The notes beneath the pieces were generated by a model. The model was not told where the DNA came from. It made no database searches and saw only the letters and a list, made by a program, of their open reading frames with translations. The translations under genes and the position numbers were made by a program. Of a DNA stretch of 64,000 nt, positions 44,115-54,989 are shown piece by piece. Each line of letters starts with the position of its first letter. The stretch's first letter is position 1. This stretch comes from Mycobacterium sp. ST-F2 (lineage in GTDB: Bacteria > Actinomycetota > Actinomycetes > Mycobacteriales > Mycobacteriaceae): assembly GCF_001905655.1 (NCBI RefSeq), contig NZ_JMHT01000003.1:85468-149467 (forward strand), read 5' to 3'.

Positions 44115-45593
44115 TCAAGCGCTGAACTCATAGTCGTCGAGGTCGAACCGTCGGCTGCGGACGTAGGCCTCGACGGTGGTTGCCGGCCGCAGTGGCACGT
44201 CGCCGTTCTTGTCGAAGTAGTAGCTGTTGGCAGACTGGCAGCTGTCCTGCCAGAACACCTGCCGGTGGCGCTTGCTCAGCATCTCCGCGAAGTAGCGGTC
44301 ATTGGCCTCCTGTGAGACCTCCACCCGGTGGGCGCCGACCTTCTCGGCCCGCTGCAGGCACCGCACGATGTGGTGTACCTGGGCTTCGATGAGCGCGAAG
44401 TATGACGAGCCCACGTACCCGTACGGCCCCATGACCGTGAAGAAGTTCGGGAAGCCGGGGATGCTGACGCCCTCGTACGCCTGCAGTCGCTGCGTCTCCC
44501 AGAACTCGCCGAGGGTGTGCCCGCCGGCTCCCGTGACGGGGAAGGTCGGCACGCTGTCGACGTCCATCACCTTGAACCCGGTGGCGAGGATCAGCACGTC
44601 GACTTCGTGCTCTTGTCCGTCGGCGGTGCGCACCCCGGTCGGCGTGATGCGTTCGATGGATTCGGTTACCAGGCTGACGTTTTCGCGGTTGTAGGTCGAG
44701 AGGTAGGTGTTGTGGAAGCCCGGTCGCTTGCAGCCGACCGCGTAACGCGGGGTGAGCTTGTCGCGGACCACCGGGTCGTGCACCTCGCGGCGCAAAAACT
44801 GCCGTCCCATGCGGGCGGCACCGTCGGCCAACGGGAACACGCTGTAATACTGCGCCGACAGCGGGAAGGTGAGCTCGACGTAGGCTTGGCTGGCCAGCCG
44901 CTGCAGTGTCTTGCCACCCGGGATACGCATGGCCCACCGGGCCACCGCCGGCAGCGGCAGGTCCAGCTTGGGGAAGCACCAGATCGGCGTCCGCTGAAAC
45001 ACCGTGAGCTGCTCCACAATTGGGGCAATCTCCGGGATCACCTGCACTGCCGAGGCGCCCGTGCCGATGACCGCAACCCGCTTGCCGCGCAGGTCGACGC
45101 TGCTGTCCCAGCGTGCGGTGTGCAGCGTGGTGCCGGCGAACTCGGCGACGCCCTCGATGTCCGGCGGCTTGGGCACCGTCAGCACGCCGCTGCCGTTGAT
45201 CAGGAACCGTGCGGTGACGGTGCCGGCGCTGGTGTGCACCCGCCAGAGATCGGCCGCGTCGTCGTATTCGGCGCCGGTGACCTCGGTGCCGAACCGGATC
45301 CGGTCCCGCAGTCCGTACTTGTCGACGCAGTGCTCGGCGTACGCCTTGAGCTCGTGGCCCTTGGCGTAGGTGCGGGTCCAGTCCGCGCTCTGCTCGAAGG
45401 AGAACTGGTAGGAGAACGACGGAATATCCACGGCGACACCGGGATAGGTGTTCCAGAACCAGGTGCCGCCGGGCCCGGAGCCGGCTTCGAGGATCACGTA
45501 GTCACCGAGCCCGGCCCGGTCCAGCAGGATGCCGGCCCCGATCCCGGAGAAGCCGGCGCCGACGATCACCGTTTGGACATCAGGCGTTGTCAT
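44115..45593 (-). CDS. Flavin-containing (Baeyer-Villiger type) monooxygenase
   Basis: A 492-residue NADPH/FAD monooxygenase. The FAD motif is VIVGAGFSGIGAG (residues 9-21), the NADPH motif is VAVIGTGASAVQVIPEI, and the Baeyer-Villiger-like fingerprint is FAGTTLHTARWD (residues 149-160). GPGGTWFWNTYPGVAVD is the usual substrate-side loop. It inserts oxygen into ketones or heteroatoms; the substrate is unknown. Position after metK matches Rv1393c in M. tuberculosis. Confidence 0.9.
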   Translation of the reverse strand: MTTPDVQTVIVGAGFSGIGAGILLDRAGLGDYVILEAGSGPGGTWFWNTYPGVAVDIPSFSYQFSFEQSADWTRTYAKGHELKAYAEHCVDKYGLRDRIRFGTEVTGAEYDDAADLWRVHTSAGTVTARFLINGSGVLTVPKPPDIEGVAEFAGTTLHTARWDSSVDLRGKRVAVIGTGASAVQVIPEIAPIVEQLTVFQRTPIWCFPKLDLPLPAVARWAMRIPGGKTLQRLASQAYVELTFPLSAQYYSVFPLADGAARMGRQFLRREVHDPVVRDKLTPRYAVGCKRPGFHNTYLSTYNRENVSLVTESIERITPTGVRTADGQEHEVDVLILATGFKVMDVDSVPTFPVTGAGGHTLGEFWETQRLQAYEGVSIPGFPNFFTVMGPYGYVGSSYFALIEAQVHHIVRCLQRAEKVGAHRVEVSQEANDRYFAEMLSKRHRQVFWQDSCQSANSYYFDKNGDVPLRPATTVEAYVRSRRFDLDDYEFSA

Positions 45594-45613
45594 GACTCCA
45601 TACTCGCGGAAAC

Positions 45614-46588
45614 TCAGGCGTAGAGGGCGGCTTTCAGGGCTGCGAGTCCGCGGTCGGTGGCCTCGGTCGCCACCGGCGACGCCAGGGCCAGGCTGACGAA
45701 GCCGTGCACCATGGTGGGTTCGTTGCTCAACTCGACCGGAACCCCCGCTGCGGCAAGCAGTTTGGCGTACGCGGCACCGTCGTCGCGCAGCGGGTCGTGC
45801 TCGGCGGTGCCGATGTAGGCGGGAGCCACCCCTTCCAGCGACTCGGCGTTGGCCGGGGCCAGGTCGGTCGGCAGCGCCGAGGCGTCGCTGAGGTCCATGC
45901 CGGGCAGATACCAGGTGAGGAACGCCGCCGTGACATTGCTGTTGAGCATGGGCGCGTCGGCGTTCTCGGTGAACGACGGCAGCGTGACGTCGCCCGTCGC
46001 GACGGGGTACCAGAGCAGCTGGAACGCCAGCTTCGGACCGCCGGCGTCACGCGCCCGCAGCGCCATCACCGCGGAGATGTTGCCGCCGGCCGAATCTCCG
46101 GCCACCGCGAGGCGTGCCGGGTCGCCGCCCAGCTCGGTGGCGTGCGCGGCGACCCACTGCAACGCGGCCCAGGAATCCTCGATGGCGGCCGGGAACGGAT
46201 GCTCGGGCGCGAGCCGGTATTCGATCGACACCACGATGGCGCGGGCGCCGATGGCGTGGGCGCGGGCCACATGGTCGTGGGTATCCAGGTCGCCGATGGC
46301 CCAGCCACCGCCGTGGTAGAAGACCACGACGGGCAGCGGACGCGTCTCGCCGTCGATGGGCGGCCAGTAGATGCGGGCCGGAATCTGGCCTGCCTCACCG
46401 CAATCGAGCACGCGGTTCTCGATCCGCATATCCGGCAGCATCGTGGCGGGCGGCCGCATGGCGGCGATCTTGGCCCGCGCCACCTCGACACCGTCGTCGA
46501 TGGTGAACTCCAACGGCACGGCGTCCAGGAGGGCTTTGAGGATCGGATCGATACCAGGGCGGGTGTCCGGCGTCACATCTGAAGTCAT
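45614..46588 (-). CDS. nlhH: Alpha/beta hydrolase, carboxylesterase NlhH
   Basis: A 324-residue hormone-sensitive-lipase-family esterase. The oxyanion motif is YHGGGW, the nucleophile Ser is in GDSAGGN, and the Asp and His are in EHDPLRDDG and MVHGF. It is closely similar to mycobacterial NlhH/LipH (Rv1399c), which hydrolyses short-chain esters. It lies next to its paralogue LipI on the same strand with a gap of 3 bases, the Rv1399c-Rv1400c pair. Confidence 0.9.
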   Translation of the reverse strand: MTSDVTPDTRPGIDPILKALLDAVPLEFTIDDGVEVARAKIAAMRPPATMLPDMRIENRVLDCGEAGQIPARIYWPPIDGETRPLPVVVFYHGGGWAIGDLDTHDHVARAHAIGARAIVVSIEYRLAPEHPFPAAIEDSWAALQWVAAHATELGGDPARLAVAGDSAGGNISAVMALRARDAGGPKLAFQLLWYPVATGDVTLPSFTENADAPMLNSNVTAAFLTWYLPGMDLSDASALPTDLAPANAESLEGVAPAYIGTAEHDPLRDDGAAYAKLLAAAGVPVELSNEPTMVHGFVSLALASPVATEATDRGLAALKAALYA

Positions 46589-46591
46589 GCC

Positions 46592-47515
46592 TCAGGCTAA
46601 CGCTGCCTTCAGCGCGGCGATTCCCCGGTCGGCCGCTTCGGTCGTCGCCGGCACCACGCCGTGATAGCCGAGGTAGCCGTGCACCAGGGTTTCGGCATTG
46701 TGCACCTCGGTGGAAACCCCTGCTGCGGTGAGCATTTCGCCGTACCGGATGCCGTCGTCGCGCAACGGGTCGTGCCCGGCGACGGCGATGTACGCCGGCG
46801 CCAGCCCGGCCAGCGACGCGGCGCGTGCCGGCACCAGCAAAGCCGGCGGATTCCGCAGGTCCACGCCGGTGGCGTACAGCAACGAGAAGCCGCCCACCGC
46901 GTCGCGGCCCAGGACCGGCGCGTCGGCGTTCTCGGTGAACGAGGGCAGCGACGTGTCCCACGTCGTCGCCGGGTACCACAGCAGTTGGGCGCGCAGCGTG
47001 ATGCCGGCGTCGCGGGCCAGCTGGGCGACCACGGCGGCGAGGTTGCCGCCGGCCGAATCACCGGCCACGGCAAGACGATTCGGGTCGCCGCCGATCTCCT
47101 CGGCGTGGGCGGCCACCCACTGCGTGACGGCCCAGACGTCGTCGACGGCCGCGGGGAAGGGGTGCTCGGGCGCCAGGCGGTAATCCACCGACACCACCAC
47201 GGCGCCGGTCCCGGCGGCATGCAGCCGGGCGGTGCCGTCGTAGGTGTCCAGATCACCGACCACCCAGCCGCCGCCGTGGAAGAAGAGCACGACCGGTGCC
47301 GAGGGTTCGACGTCCGCGGGCCAATAGACACGAACCGGCACGCCGTCGATGACGCGGTCCTCGGCGCGGACCTCCGGGAACACGGCCTTGCGGGGCAGCT
47401 CACGGAACCGGGCTCGCGCGGCTTCGACGCCGCCGTCCATGGTCAATTGGAACGGAACCGCTTCCAGTACCTTTTCCAGAATGGGATCGAGCGGGGGACG
47501 CACAGTGTCCGACAT
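46592..47515 (-). CDS. lipI: Alpha/beta hydrolase LipI
   Basis: A 307-residue esterase paralogous to NlhH. It has [17 protein letters not shown], the acidic residue in GHDPLRDDG and the histidine in LVHGYLGY. It matches LipI (Rv1400c). Its ATG (47515-47513) shares the palindrome CATG with the ATG of the divergent YhhN-family gene, so there is no intergenic promoter as annotated. Either a start lies further in or promoters are inside the opposing gene. Confidence 0.9.
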   Translation of the reverse strand: MSDTVRPPLDPILEKVLEAVPFQLTMDGGVEAARARFRELPRKAVFPEVRAEDRVIDGVPVRVYWPADVEPSAPVVLFFHGGGWVVGDLDTYDGTARLHAAGTGAVVVSVDYRLAPEHPFPAAVDDVWAVTQWVAAHAEEIGGDPNRLAVAGDSAGGNLAAVVAQLARDAGITLRAQLLWYPATTWDTSLPSFTENADAPVLGRDAVGGFSLLYATGVDLRNPPALLVPARAASLAGLAPAYIAVAGHDPLRDDGIRYGEMLTAAGVSTEVHNAETLVHGYLGYHGVVPATTEAADRGIAALKAALA

Positions 47516-48233
47516 GAGTTCACCGTACGCACCGCGCCGGCGGCTGTGGGTGGCGGCCGCGGTGGTGGCCGCCGGCTACGGCATCTTCCTCATCGTGACC
47601 GCGCTGCGGTTGCCGTCGGGCGCCGACCTGACCGGGCAGTTCGCCCTGCAGCCCGAGATCAAGGCACTGCCCGCGCTGCTGCTGGCGGCGGCCGCGGCCG
47701 GCCACCCCATCGTGCGCGAACGCCGCTGGCTGGTGGCCGCCCTGGTGTTCTCGGCAGGCGGTGACTTCCTGCTCGCGGTCCCGAATTGGCCGCTGGGGTT
47801 CGTGTTCGGGCTCGGCTCGTTCCTCGTCGCGCACCTGTGCTTCCTGGCCGCGCTGCTGCCGCTGGCCCGGCGGACACCGGCGGCCACCGCGGGCGCCGCG
47901 GTCCTGGTCGTCATCTGCATCGGGCTCATCGTCTGGTTCTGGCCCAGCCTGGTCGCGCAGCAGATGACCATTCCCGTCACCGTCTACATGGCGGTCCTGG
48001 TGGCCATGGTGTGCACGGCCCTCTTCGCCGACCTGCCGACCCGCTGGACCGCGCTCGGCGCACTGTGTTTCGCGGTGAGCGACGGCATGATCGGCATCAG
48101 CAAGTTCGTCCTGGGGAATGAGGCGCTGGCGGTCCCGATCTGGTGGGCCTACGCCGCGTCGCTGCTGCTGATCACCGCCGGGTTCTTCGCGGGCAGGACG
48201 GTGTCGGTCACGTCTGCTACACCGACTGCGTGA
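47514..48233 (+). CDS. YhhN/lysoplasmalogenase-family membrane protein, Rv1401-type
   Basis: A 239-residue membrane protein with about eight hydrophobic helices. The YhhN family pattern is visible around [22 protein letters not shown] and [12 protein letters not shown]; acidic residues in the SAGGDFLLA and AVSDGMI motifs are the proposed active-site positions of lysoplasmalogenases. Its place before priA matches Rv1401. It overlaps priA by four bases. The start overlaps the divergent lipI start codon. Confidence 0.82.
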   Translation: MSSPYAPRRRLWVAAAVVAAGYGIFLIVTALRLPSGADLTGQFALQPEIKALPALLLAAAAAGHPIVRERRWLVAALVFSAGGDFLLAVPNWPLGFVFGLGSFLVAHLCFLAALLPLARRTPAATAGAAVLVVICIGLIVWFWPSLVAQQMTIPVTVYMAVLVAMVCTALFADLPTRWTALGALCFAVSDGMIGISKFVLGNEALAVPIWWAYAASLLLITAGFFAGRTVSVTSATPTA

Positions 48234-50230
48234 CCCTCACCAGGACGCAGGCCGAACACGAGCCCGTGGCCCGGGTGCTGCCGATGCTGTCGGTGCCGCA
48301 CCTGGACCGCGAGTTCGACTACCTGGTGCCCGCCGACCTGTCCGACGACGCCCAGCCGGGCGTGCGGGCAAAGGTGCGGTTCAACGGCCGGCTGGTCGAT
48401 GCCTTCATTCTCGAAAGACGTTCGGACACCGACCATTCCGGCAAGCTCGGCTGGCTGGATCGGGTGGTGTCGGCCGAGCGGGTGCTGACCCCTGATGTGC
48501 AGCGTCTCGCCGAGGCGGTGGCCGCCCGGTACGCGGGCAGCCGGCCGGACGTGCTGCGGCTGGCCATTCCGCCGCGGCACGCCACCGTGGAGAAGCAACC
48601 GCCACCCGAGCTGCGGCCACTGACCCCGCAGGACGTCGACACCGGCGGCTGGGCGCAGTACGGGCGCGGCGAACAGTTCCTCGAGGCACTCGGTGAGGGC
48701 CGGGCCGCGCGCGCGGTGTGGCAGGCGTTGCCGGGGGAGGACTGGGCCCGGCGGTTGTGCGAGGCCGCGGCCGTCGTCGTCAAGGCCGGCCGCGGGGCGC
48801 TGCTGATCGTGCCCGACCAGCGCGACGTCGACGCCGTGCACGCCGCGGCCCTGACGCTGGTCGAAGAGTCCCGCGTGGTGGCGCTGTCCGCGGGCCTCGG
48901 CCCGTCGCAGCGCTACCGGCGGTGGCTGTCGGTGCTGCGCGGCCAGGCCCGGCTGGTGATCGGTACCCGCAGCGCGGTGTTCGCGCCGGTCGCCGACCTC
49001 GGGTTGATCGTGGTGTGGGACGACGGCGACGACTCCCTCGCCGAGCCGCGTGCGCCGTATCCGCACGCCCGCGAGGTCGCGATGTTGCGGGCACATCAAT
49101 TGCGTTGTGGCGCAGTCATCGGCGGCTTCGCGCGCACTGCCGAGGCACAGGCACTGGTGCGCAGCAAGTGGGCGCACGATCTGGTGGCCGGCCGCAGCGT
49201 GGTGCGCGCCAAGGCGCCGCGCGTCGTCGCCCTCGACGACGACGCGCACACCCACGAACGCGACGCCGCGGCCCGTACCGCCCGGCTGCCGTCGATGGCG
49301 CTGGGCGCCGCCCGCGCCGCGCTGAGCGCCGACCGACCGGTCCTGGTGCAGGTGCCGCGCCGCGGATACGTCCCGGCGCTGGCCTGCGGCAAATGCCGGA
49401 CCATCGCCCGGTGCCGGCACTGCACCGGCCCGCTGTCGCTGCCGGACCGCGACACCGTCGGCGCGGTCTGCCGCTGGTGCGGACGTCAGGACATGGCGCT
49501 GCGCTGCGGCCGCTGCGGGTCGGACGCCGTGCGGGCCGTGGTGGTCGGTGCCCGCCGCACCGCCGAGGAACTGGGCCGGGCCTTCCCCGGTGTTCCGGTT
49601 GTCACCTCCGGCGGTGACGCCGTGGTGACCGAGGTTCCGGGACGCGCCGCAGTGGTGGTGGCCACACCGGGCGCCGAGCCGCGCGCCGAGGGCGGCTACG
49701 GCGCGGCCCTACTGCTCGACGGCTGGGCTCTGCTGGGCCGCCAGGACCTGCGGGCCGCCGAGGACACCCTGCGCCGGTGGATGTCGGCATCGGCCCTGGT
49801 GCTCGATCGCGCGGCCGGCGGCACGGTCGCGGTGGTGGCCGAATCGACGATCCCGACGGTGCAGGCGCTGGTGCGCTGGGACCCCGTCGGGCACGCCGAG
49901 GCCGAACTCGACGGCCGCGCCGAGGTCGGGTTGCCGCCCGCGGTGCACCTCGCGGCGGTCGACGGCGTCCCCGAGGCGGTCGACGCCCTGCTGGAAGCTG
50001 CCGCGCTGCCGCCCGACGCCGAGGTACTGGGCCCGGTCGACCTGCCGTTCGGGGCCCGGCGGCCGCCCGGCCTGGACCCGGACGCGCCGGTGCACCGGAT
50101 GCTGGTGCGGGTCTCGCGCGACCGTGGCCTGGTGCTGGCGGCGGCGCTGCGCCGGGCGACAGGCGTGCTCAGCGCCCGTCACGATCAGGAGCCGGTGCGC
50201 GTGCAGATCGATCCGCTGCACATCGGATGA
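48230..50230 (+). CDS. priA: Primosomal protein N' (PriA), helicase motifs degenerate
   Basis: A 666-residue protein with the PriA 3'-DNA-binding domain at the N-terminus ([22 protein letters not shown]) and the zinc-binding region [14 protein letters not shown] and [17 protein letters not shown] at about 385-430. The usual Walker A (GxGKT) is absent: the equivalent region reads [16 protein letters not shown]. The DEEH box is replaced by VVWDDGDDS. Actinobacterial PriA proteins are known to lack helicase motifs, so ATP-driven unwinding is unlikely. The GTG at 48230 overlaps the upstream stop. Confidence 0.92.
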   Translation: MTLTRTQAEHEPVARVLPMLSVPHLDREFDYLVPADLSDDAQPGVRAKVRFNGRLVDAFILERRSDTDHSGKLGWLDRVVSAERVLTPDVQRLAEAVAARYAGSRPDVLRLAIPPRHATVEKQPPPELRPLTPQDVDTGGWAQYGRGEQFLEALGEGRAARAVWQALPGEDWARRLCEAAAVVVKAGRGALLIVPDQRDVDAVHAAALTLVEESRVVALSAGLGPSQRYRRWLSVLRGQARLVIGTRSAVFAPVADLGLIVVWDDGDDSLAEPRAPYPHAREVAMLRAHQLRCGAVIGGFARTAEAQALVRSKWAHDLVAGRSVVRAKAPRVVALDDDAHTHERDAAARTARLPSMALGAARAALSADRPVLVQVPRRGYVPALACGKCRTIARCRHCTGPLSLPDRDTVGAVCRWCGRQDMALRCGRCGSDAVRAVVVGARRTAEELGRAFPGVPVVTSGGDAVVTEVPGRAAVVVATPGAEPRAEGGYGAALLLDGWALLGRQDLRAAEDTLRRWMSASALVLDRAAGGTVAVVAESTIPTVQALVRWDPVGHAEAELDGRAEVGLPPAVHLAAVDGVPEAVDALLEAAALPPDAEVLGPVDLPFGARRPPGLDPDAPVHRMLVRVSRDRGLVLAAALRRATGVLSARHDQEPVRVQIDPLHIG

Positions 50231-50266
50231 CGGGGTTCCGTCCGATCACAAGTAGCCTGGTGGACC

Positions 50267-51193
50267 GTGCGTATCGTCTTCGCCGGAACACCGGAACCCG
50301 CGCTGCCTTCCTTGCGCAGGCTCATCGCGTCGCCCCGCCACGAGGTGGTCGCGGTGCTGACCCGTCCCGACGCCGCGTCCGGCCGGCGCGGCAAGCCGGC
50401 GCCGTCTCCGGTGGCGGAACTTGCTCTGGCCGAAGGCATTCCGGTGCTGCGCCCAGCCAAACCCAATGACCCCGAGTTCGTCGCCGAACTGGCCGCGCTG
50501 GCACCCGACTGCTGCGCCGTCGTCGCCTACGGCGCGCTGCTGCGCGACGAGCTGCTGGCCGTGCCGCGGCTGGGCTGGATCAACCTGCATTTCTCCGTGC
50601 TGCCGGCCTGGCGTGGCGCCGCCCCGGTGCAGGCCGCCATCGCCGCCGGCGACGAGGTGACCGGCGCCACCACCTTTCTGATCGAACGTCCCCTGGACTC
50701 CGGCCCGGTGTACGGCGTACTGACCGAGACCGTGCGACCCATCGACACCGCGGGCGATCTGCTGGCCCGGTTGGCCGACGCCGGCGCCGGCCTGCTGGAG
50801 ACGACGCTCGACGGCATCGAGGACGGTGCGCTGACCGCGGTGCCACAGCCCACCGACGGCGTGACCATCGCTCCCAAGGTCACCGTCGAAGACGCTCGCG
50901 TGCGCTGGGATCTGCCGGCGCACGTCGTCGACCGGCGAATCCGGGCGGTGTCCCCGAATCCGGGTGCCTGGACCGAGATCGGCGACCTGCGGGTCAAGCT
51001 CGGCCCCGTGGTGCCGGTCGAGGGAGAACCGTTGGCGCCCGGCGCAATTCGCGTTGATAAGGCGGAGGTGCTGATCGGCACCGGGAGCGCCCCGGTGCGG
51101 TTGGGCACGGTGCAGCCGCCGGGGAAGAAGTCGATGAATGCGGCAGACTGGGCGCGCGGCGCCCGGCTGGACGAAGGTGTGGTGGCTCGGTGA
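50267..51193 (+). CDS. fmt: Methionyl-tRNA formyltransferase
   Basis: A 308-residue enzyme that formylates initiator Met-tRNA with 10-formyl-THF. Signatures: [13 protein letters not shown] at the start and the catalytic [19 protein letters not shown] with the Asn-His pair. The C-terminal tRNA-binding domain runs from about residue 205. The GTG at 50267 fits the family N-terminus. It overlaps rsmB by four bases. Confidence 0.95.
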   Translation: MRIVFAGTPEPALPSLRRLIASPRHEVVAVLTRPDAASGRRGKPAPSPVAELALAEGIPVLRPAKPNDPEFVAELAALAPDCCAVVAYGALLRDELLAVPRLGWINLHFSVLPAWRGAAPVQAAIAAGDEVTGATTFLIERPLDSGPVYGVLTETVRPIDTAGDLLARLADAGAGLLETTLDGIEDGALTAVPQPTDGVTIAPKVTVEDARVRWDLPAHVVDRRIRAVSPNPGAWTEIGDLRVKLGPVVPVEGEPLAPGAIRVDKAEVLIGTGSAPVRLGTVQPPGKKSMNAADWARGARLDEGVVAR

Positions 51194-52650
51194 CCGAACG
51201 GAACGGGCGTGGACGGCAGGGTCGTCCGGGCAACCAGGGTCGCACGGGTGGCTGGGACCGGCAGGACCGTCAGCCCGGCCGGTCGCAGGCGCCACGGGGC
51301 CCGCGCCGCAAGCCCCTGGATCCGGCCCGCCAGGCCGCGTTCGACGTGCTGCGCGCCGTCTCGCAGCGCGATGCGTACGCCAACCTCGCGCTGCCGGCCA
51401 TCCTGCGTGAGCGCGACATCACCGGCCGTGACGCGGCCTTCGCCACCGAGCTGACCTACGGCACCTGCCGCTGCGTCGGGCTCCTCGACGCGGTGATCGA
51501 GAGCGCCGCCGGCCGGCCCACCGACCGGATCGACGCCGTCCTGCTGGATCTGCTGCGCCTCGGCGCCTACCAGTTGCTCCGCACTCGAGTCGATGCCCAC
51601 GCCGCCGTGGACACCACGGTCGAGCAGGCCGGCATCGAATTCGATTCGGTGCGTGCGGGTTTCGTCAACGGCGTGCTGCGCACCATCGCGAGCAAGGACG
51701 AGGCAGCGTGGGTTGCCGAGCTCGCGCCGTCGGCCGCCGCCGATCCCATCGGCCACACCGCGTTCACCCACGCGCACCCGCGCTGGGTGGCGCAGTCCTT
51801 CGCCGATGCACTGGGTGCCGACGCGGGGGAGCTCGATGCGATGCTCACCAGCGACGACGAACGCCCCGTCGTGCACCTCGCGGCCCGCCCCGGGGAGATC
51901 AGCGCCGAGGAGTTGGCCGCGGCGATCGGCGGCGAGGTCGGCCGGTACTCGCCGTACGCGGTGTACCTGCCCGGCGGTGACCCCGGTCAGCTCGACCCGA
52001 TCCGGGACGGTCTGGCCCAGGTGCAAGACGAGGGCAGCCAGCTGGTGGCCCGCGCCCTGACCGAGGTGCCGCTGGAGGGCAACGACACCCGGTGGCTGGA
52101 TCTGTGTTCGGGTCCCGGCGGCAAGACCGCGATGCTGGCGGCCATCGCCGCGCAGTGCGGCGCCGAGGTGACCGCCGTCGAACCGACAGAGCACCGCGCT
52201 GATCTGGTCGAGCGCAACACCGCCGGGATGGGCGTCGAGGTACTCCGCGTCGACGGCCGCGAGTCCGGTCTGGAGCCCGGCTCCTTCGACCGAGTCCTCG
52301 TCGACGCCCCCTGCACGGGCCTGGGCGCACTGCGTCGCCGGCCCGAGGCGCGGTGGCGCCGGCAGCCGTCCGACGTGCCCGGCCTGGCCCGGCTGCAGCG
52401 CGAATTGCTCGCTGCGGCAATCAAACTCACCCGTCCCGGCGGTGTGGTGCTGTACGCGACCTGTTCGCCGCACCTGGCCGAGACGGTCGGCGTCATTGCT
52501 GATGCGGTGCGCCGTCAACCGGTCGAACAGATCGACACCCGTCCTCTGTTCGCCCCGGCTGATCGGCTGGGCGCCGGACCACACGTGCAGTTATGGCCAC
52601 ATCGGCATGGCACCGATGCGATGTTCGCGGCCGCCCTCAAAGTAGTCTGA
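51190..52650 (+). CDS. rsmB: 16S rRNA m5C967 methyltransferase (Fmu/Sun family)
   Basis: A 486-residue methyltransferase. A basic, Gly/Arg/Gln-rich tail of about 45 residues precedes the NusB-like RNA-binding domain (about 45-175). The SAM site is [16 protein letters not shown], and the two catalytic cysteines are in [20 protein letters not shown] and [11 protein letters not shown]. The long N-terminal basic extension is larger than in E. coli. Overlaps fmt by four bases; rpe follows 5 bases later. Confidence 0.95.
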   Translation: MTERNGRGRQGRPGNQGRTGGWDRQDRQPGRSQAPRGPRRKPLDPARQAAFDVLRAVSQRDAYANLALPAILRERDITGRDAAFATELTYGTCRCVGLLDAVIESAAGRPTDRIDAVLLDLLRLGAYQLLRTRVDAHAAVDTTVEQAGIEFDSVRAGFVNGVLRTIASKDEAAWVAELAPSAAADPIGHTAFTHAHPRWVAQSFADALGADAGELDAMLTSDDERPVVHLAARPGEISAEELAAAIGGEVGRYSPYAVYLPGGDPGQLDPIRDGLAQVQDEGSQLVARALTEVPLEGNDTRWLDLCSGPGGKTAMLAAIAAQCGAEVTAVEPTEHRADLVERNTAGMGVEVLRVDGRESGLEPGSFDRVLVDAPCTGLGALRRRPEARWRRQPSDVPGLARLQRELLAAAIKLTRPGGVVLYATCSPHLAETVGVIADAVRRQPVEQIDTRPLFAPADRLGAGPHVQLWPHRHGTDAMFAAALKVV

Positions 52651-52655
52651 CCGCC

Positions 52656-53333
52656 ATGGCAGGACCACTGATCGCCCCCTCCATCCTCTCCGCCGACTTC
52701 GCCCGGCTCGCCGAAGAAACGGCGGCCGTCGAAGGCGCCGACTGGCTGCACGTCGACGTCATGGACAACCATTTCGTTCCCAACCTGACGCTGGGTCTGC
52801 CGGTCGTCGAGAGCCTGCTCAAGGTCACCGACATCCCGATGGACTGCCACCTGATGATCGAGGACCCGAAGCGGTGGGCCCCGGCCTACGCCGAGGCCGG
52901 CGCCTACAACGTGACGTTCCACGCCGAGGCCACCGACGACCCGATCTCCGTGGCCCGCGACATCCGCGCGGCCGGTGCCAAGGCGGGGCTCTCCGTCAAG
53001 CCCGGCACGCCGATCGAGCCCTACCTGGAGATCCTGCGCGACTTCGACACCCTGTTGGTGATGTCGGTCGAGCCGGGCTTCGGCGGCCAGAAGTTCATCG
53101 CCGAGGTGCTGCCGAAAGTGGCCCTGGTGCGTAACCTCGTCGATTCCGGTGAGCTGACCCTGGTCGTCGAGATCGACGGCGGCATCAACGACGACACCAT
53201 CGAAGCCGCCGCCGCGGCCGGTGTCGACTGCTTCGTCGCGGGCTCCGCGGTGTACAACGCGGCCGATCCGGGTGCCGCGGTGGAATCCCTCCGTCGTCAG
53301 GCCGCCGCCGCGTCACCGCATCTGGTGCTGTGA
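52656..53333 (+). CDS. rpe: Ribulose-phosphate 3-epimerase
   Basis: A 225-residue TIM-barrel enzyme interconverting ribulose 5-phosphate and xylulose 5-phosphate. Family motifs: [49 protein letters not shown] and VEIDGGIN. The ATG at 52656 gives the standard N-terminus. It overlaps ribD by four bases; ribulose 5-phosphate is also a riboflavin precursor, which fits the linkage. Confidence 0.96.
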   Translation: MAGPLIAPSILSADFARLAEETAAVEGADWLHVDVMDNHFVPNLTLGLPVVESLLKVTDIPMDCHLMIEDPKRWAPAYAEAGAYNVTFHAEATDDPISVARDIRAAGAKAGLSVKPGTPIEPYLEILRDFDTLLVMSVEPGFGGQKFIAEVLPKVALVRNLVDSGELTLVVEIDGGINDDTIEAAAAAGVDCFVAGSAVYNAADPGAAVESLRRQAAAASPHLVL

Positions 53334-54340
53334 CGCCGGAGGCCATCGAGGCCGCCATGCGGATGGCCGTCGGCCAGGCCGACGCGGTCAAAGGCACGAC
53401 CTACCCGAACCCGCCCGTCGGCGCGGTCATCCTGGACCGCGACGGCGAAGTGACCGGCGTCGGCGGGACCCAACCGCCGGGGGAGGCGCACGCCGAGGTG
53501 ATGGCGCTGCGCCGGGCCGGGACCCGGGCCGCGGGTGGCACCGCCGTCGTGACGCTGGAGCCGTGTAACCACCAGGGCCGCACCGGACCGTGCGTCGATG
53601 CCCTGCTGGATGCCGGGGTCGCGGCCGTGGTGTTCGCCGTGGCCGACCCGAACCCGGTGGCTGCCGGTGGCGCGCAACGCTTGACGGACGCCGGGGTCAC
53701 CGTGACATCCGGAGTGTTGGCCGACGAGGTCTCCGGCGGGCCGTTGCGGGAGTGGCTGCACCGCCAGCGCACCGGCCGGCCACACGTCACGTGGAAATTC
53801 GGGGCCAGTATCGATGGCCGCAGTGCCGCCGCCGACGGCACCAGCCAGTGGATCACCGGAGCGGCGGCCCGGGCCGACGTGCACCGGCACCGCGCGGTGG
53901 CCGACGCCATCGTCGTCGGCACCGGAACCGTGCTGGCCGACGACCCGACGCTCACCGCCCGACTGACCGACGGAACCCTCGCGGCTCGTCAGCCCCTGCG
54001 CGTGGTGGTCGGCGAGCGCGAGATTTCGTCGGAGTCCAACATCCTGAACGACGACTCCCGGACGATGGTGATCCGGACCCACGACCCGCACGAAGTGCTC
54101 AGGGCGCTGTCGGACCGCACCGATGTGATCCTCGAGGGCGGTCCGACGCTGGCCGGGGCATTCGTCCGGGCCGGTTTGGTGGACCGGATTCTGGCCTATC
54201 TGGCGCCGACGCTGCTGGGCGGACCGATCACCGCGATCGACGATGTCGGGGTGTCGACCATCTCGCAGGCCGGCCGCTGGCGGTTCGACGGAGTCGCGAC
54301 CGTCGGAGCCGACGTGCGGCTCAGCCTGGTGCCGAACTGA
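53330..54340 (+). CDS. ribD: Bifunctional pyrimidine deaminase/reductase of riboflavin synthesis
   Basis: A 336-residue enzyme (ribG in mycobacteria). The N-terminal zinc deaminase has [10 protein letters not shown] and [13 protein letters not shown] (about 48-85). The C-terminal reductase (about 150-336) has [20 protein letters not shown] and the [12 protein letters not shown] motif. Operates before lumazine synthase in the pathway. The GTG at 53330 overlaps rpe. Confidence 0.95.
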   Translation: MTPEAIEAAMRMAVGQADAVKGTTYPNPPVGAVILDRDGEVTGVGGTQPPGEAHAEVMALRRAGTRAAGGTAVVTLEPCNHQGRTGPCVDALLDAGVAAVVFAVADPNPVAAGGAQRLTDAGVTVTSGVLADEVSGGPLREWLHRQRTGRPHVTWKFGASIDGRSAAADGTSQWITGAAARADVHRHRAVADAIVVGTGTVLADDPTLTARLTDGTLAARQPLRVVVGEREISSESNILNDDSRTMVIRTHDPHEVLRALSDRTDVILEGGPTLAGAFVRAGLVDRILAYLAPTLLGGPITAIDDVGVSTISQAGRWRFDGVATVGADVRLSLVPN

Positions 54341-54668
54341 TTGCTCGGGCGGTTTCAGCGAACTTTTTGTGCCGGCCCTCGCGGGGTTGGCCGGCGATTC
54401 CACTTTTGGCTTCGCCCGAATTCGTTCCCGCAAAGCCCTGAGATGTGCGATTCATCGCAGAGCGCAATGTGATCGGGCTCACCGCAACCCATCTTTAGTT
54501 TTGCTAATCGTTATCAGTTCGAGATCAACGCCGCCGCATTCGTGCAGGAGGCCACGATTTCGCGTCCGTAAAATTGAGTGCAGAGACCGGGTCGCCTGGA
54601 TCCGGCCGAAATATCGCGCTCACCGACGTCGTTCGAGCGAAGGTGATCACGAGCAAAGGATTACGAGC
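54341..54668. other. 328-base gap after ribD
   Basis: No gene seen. A hairpin GCCGGCC (54371-54377) / GGCCGGC (54389-54395) just after ribD may terminate it. The segment at about 54485-54530 is the most AT-rich part and could be promoter DNA for the small gene at 54669. Nothing else is recognisable. Confidence 0.5.
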
Positions 54669-54914
54669 ATGACTGCACTGCAGGACTGGCTCAGCTTCCG
54701 TCCGGTCGAAGATGGCATCAAAGACATGGTGTTCCGCCGGCCCCTGCGGGCGGTGCTGAGTGTCGTCGAGGATTTCGACGAGGCTGTGGACGTGGCGCTG
54801 GAACGCCTCGCAGCACACGCGAACGGGTCCCACCCGGCTCCGGCGCCCGCGCCGACCCCGGCGTACATCCCGGACAACGTGGTGCTGATGCGCCCGGGTA
54901 TCGAGCGGTGCTAA
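54669..54914 (+). CDS. Small hypothetical protein (81 residues)
   Basis: An 81-residue protein starting MTALQDWLSFRPVEDGIKD. The ATG at 54669 has AAAGGA upstream at suitable spacing. An alpha-helical first half (about 1-50) is followed by a Pro/Ala tail (HPAPAPAPTPAYIP) and a single C-terminal cysteine. No signal peptide or membrane segment. It ends just before a strong bidirectional terminator. I recognise no family, and its function is unknown. Confidence 0.55.
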   Translation: MTALQDWLSFRPVEDGIKDMVFRRPLRAVLSVVEDFDEAVDVALERLAAHANGSHPAPAPAPTPAYIPDNVVLMRPGIERC

Positions 54915-54940
54915 AGCGCCGCCGCTGAACAGGCCCGAAC

Positions 54941-54982
54941 ACAACGGAGCCGCAGAGTCGATGAACTCTGCGGCTCCGTTGT
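54941..54982. terminator. Perfect 18-bp bidirectional terminator hairpin
   Basis: ACAACGGAGCCGCAGAGT (54941-54958) and its exact reverse complement (54965-54982) with a six-base loop. It lies between the convergent 81-residue gene and the P55 gene and can serve both. T-runs are weak on either side. Confidence 0.8.
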
Positions 54983-54989
54983 CGTTGGG

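Noticed and set aside
54488..54520. IdeR iron box in the gap before the 81-residue gene
   Set aside because: The AT-rich segment resembles half of the iron box, but the spacing and second half do not match.
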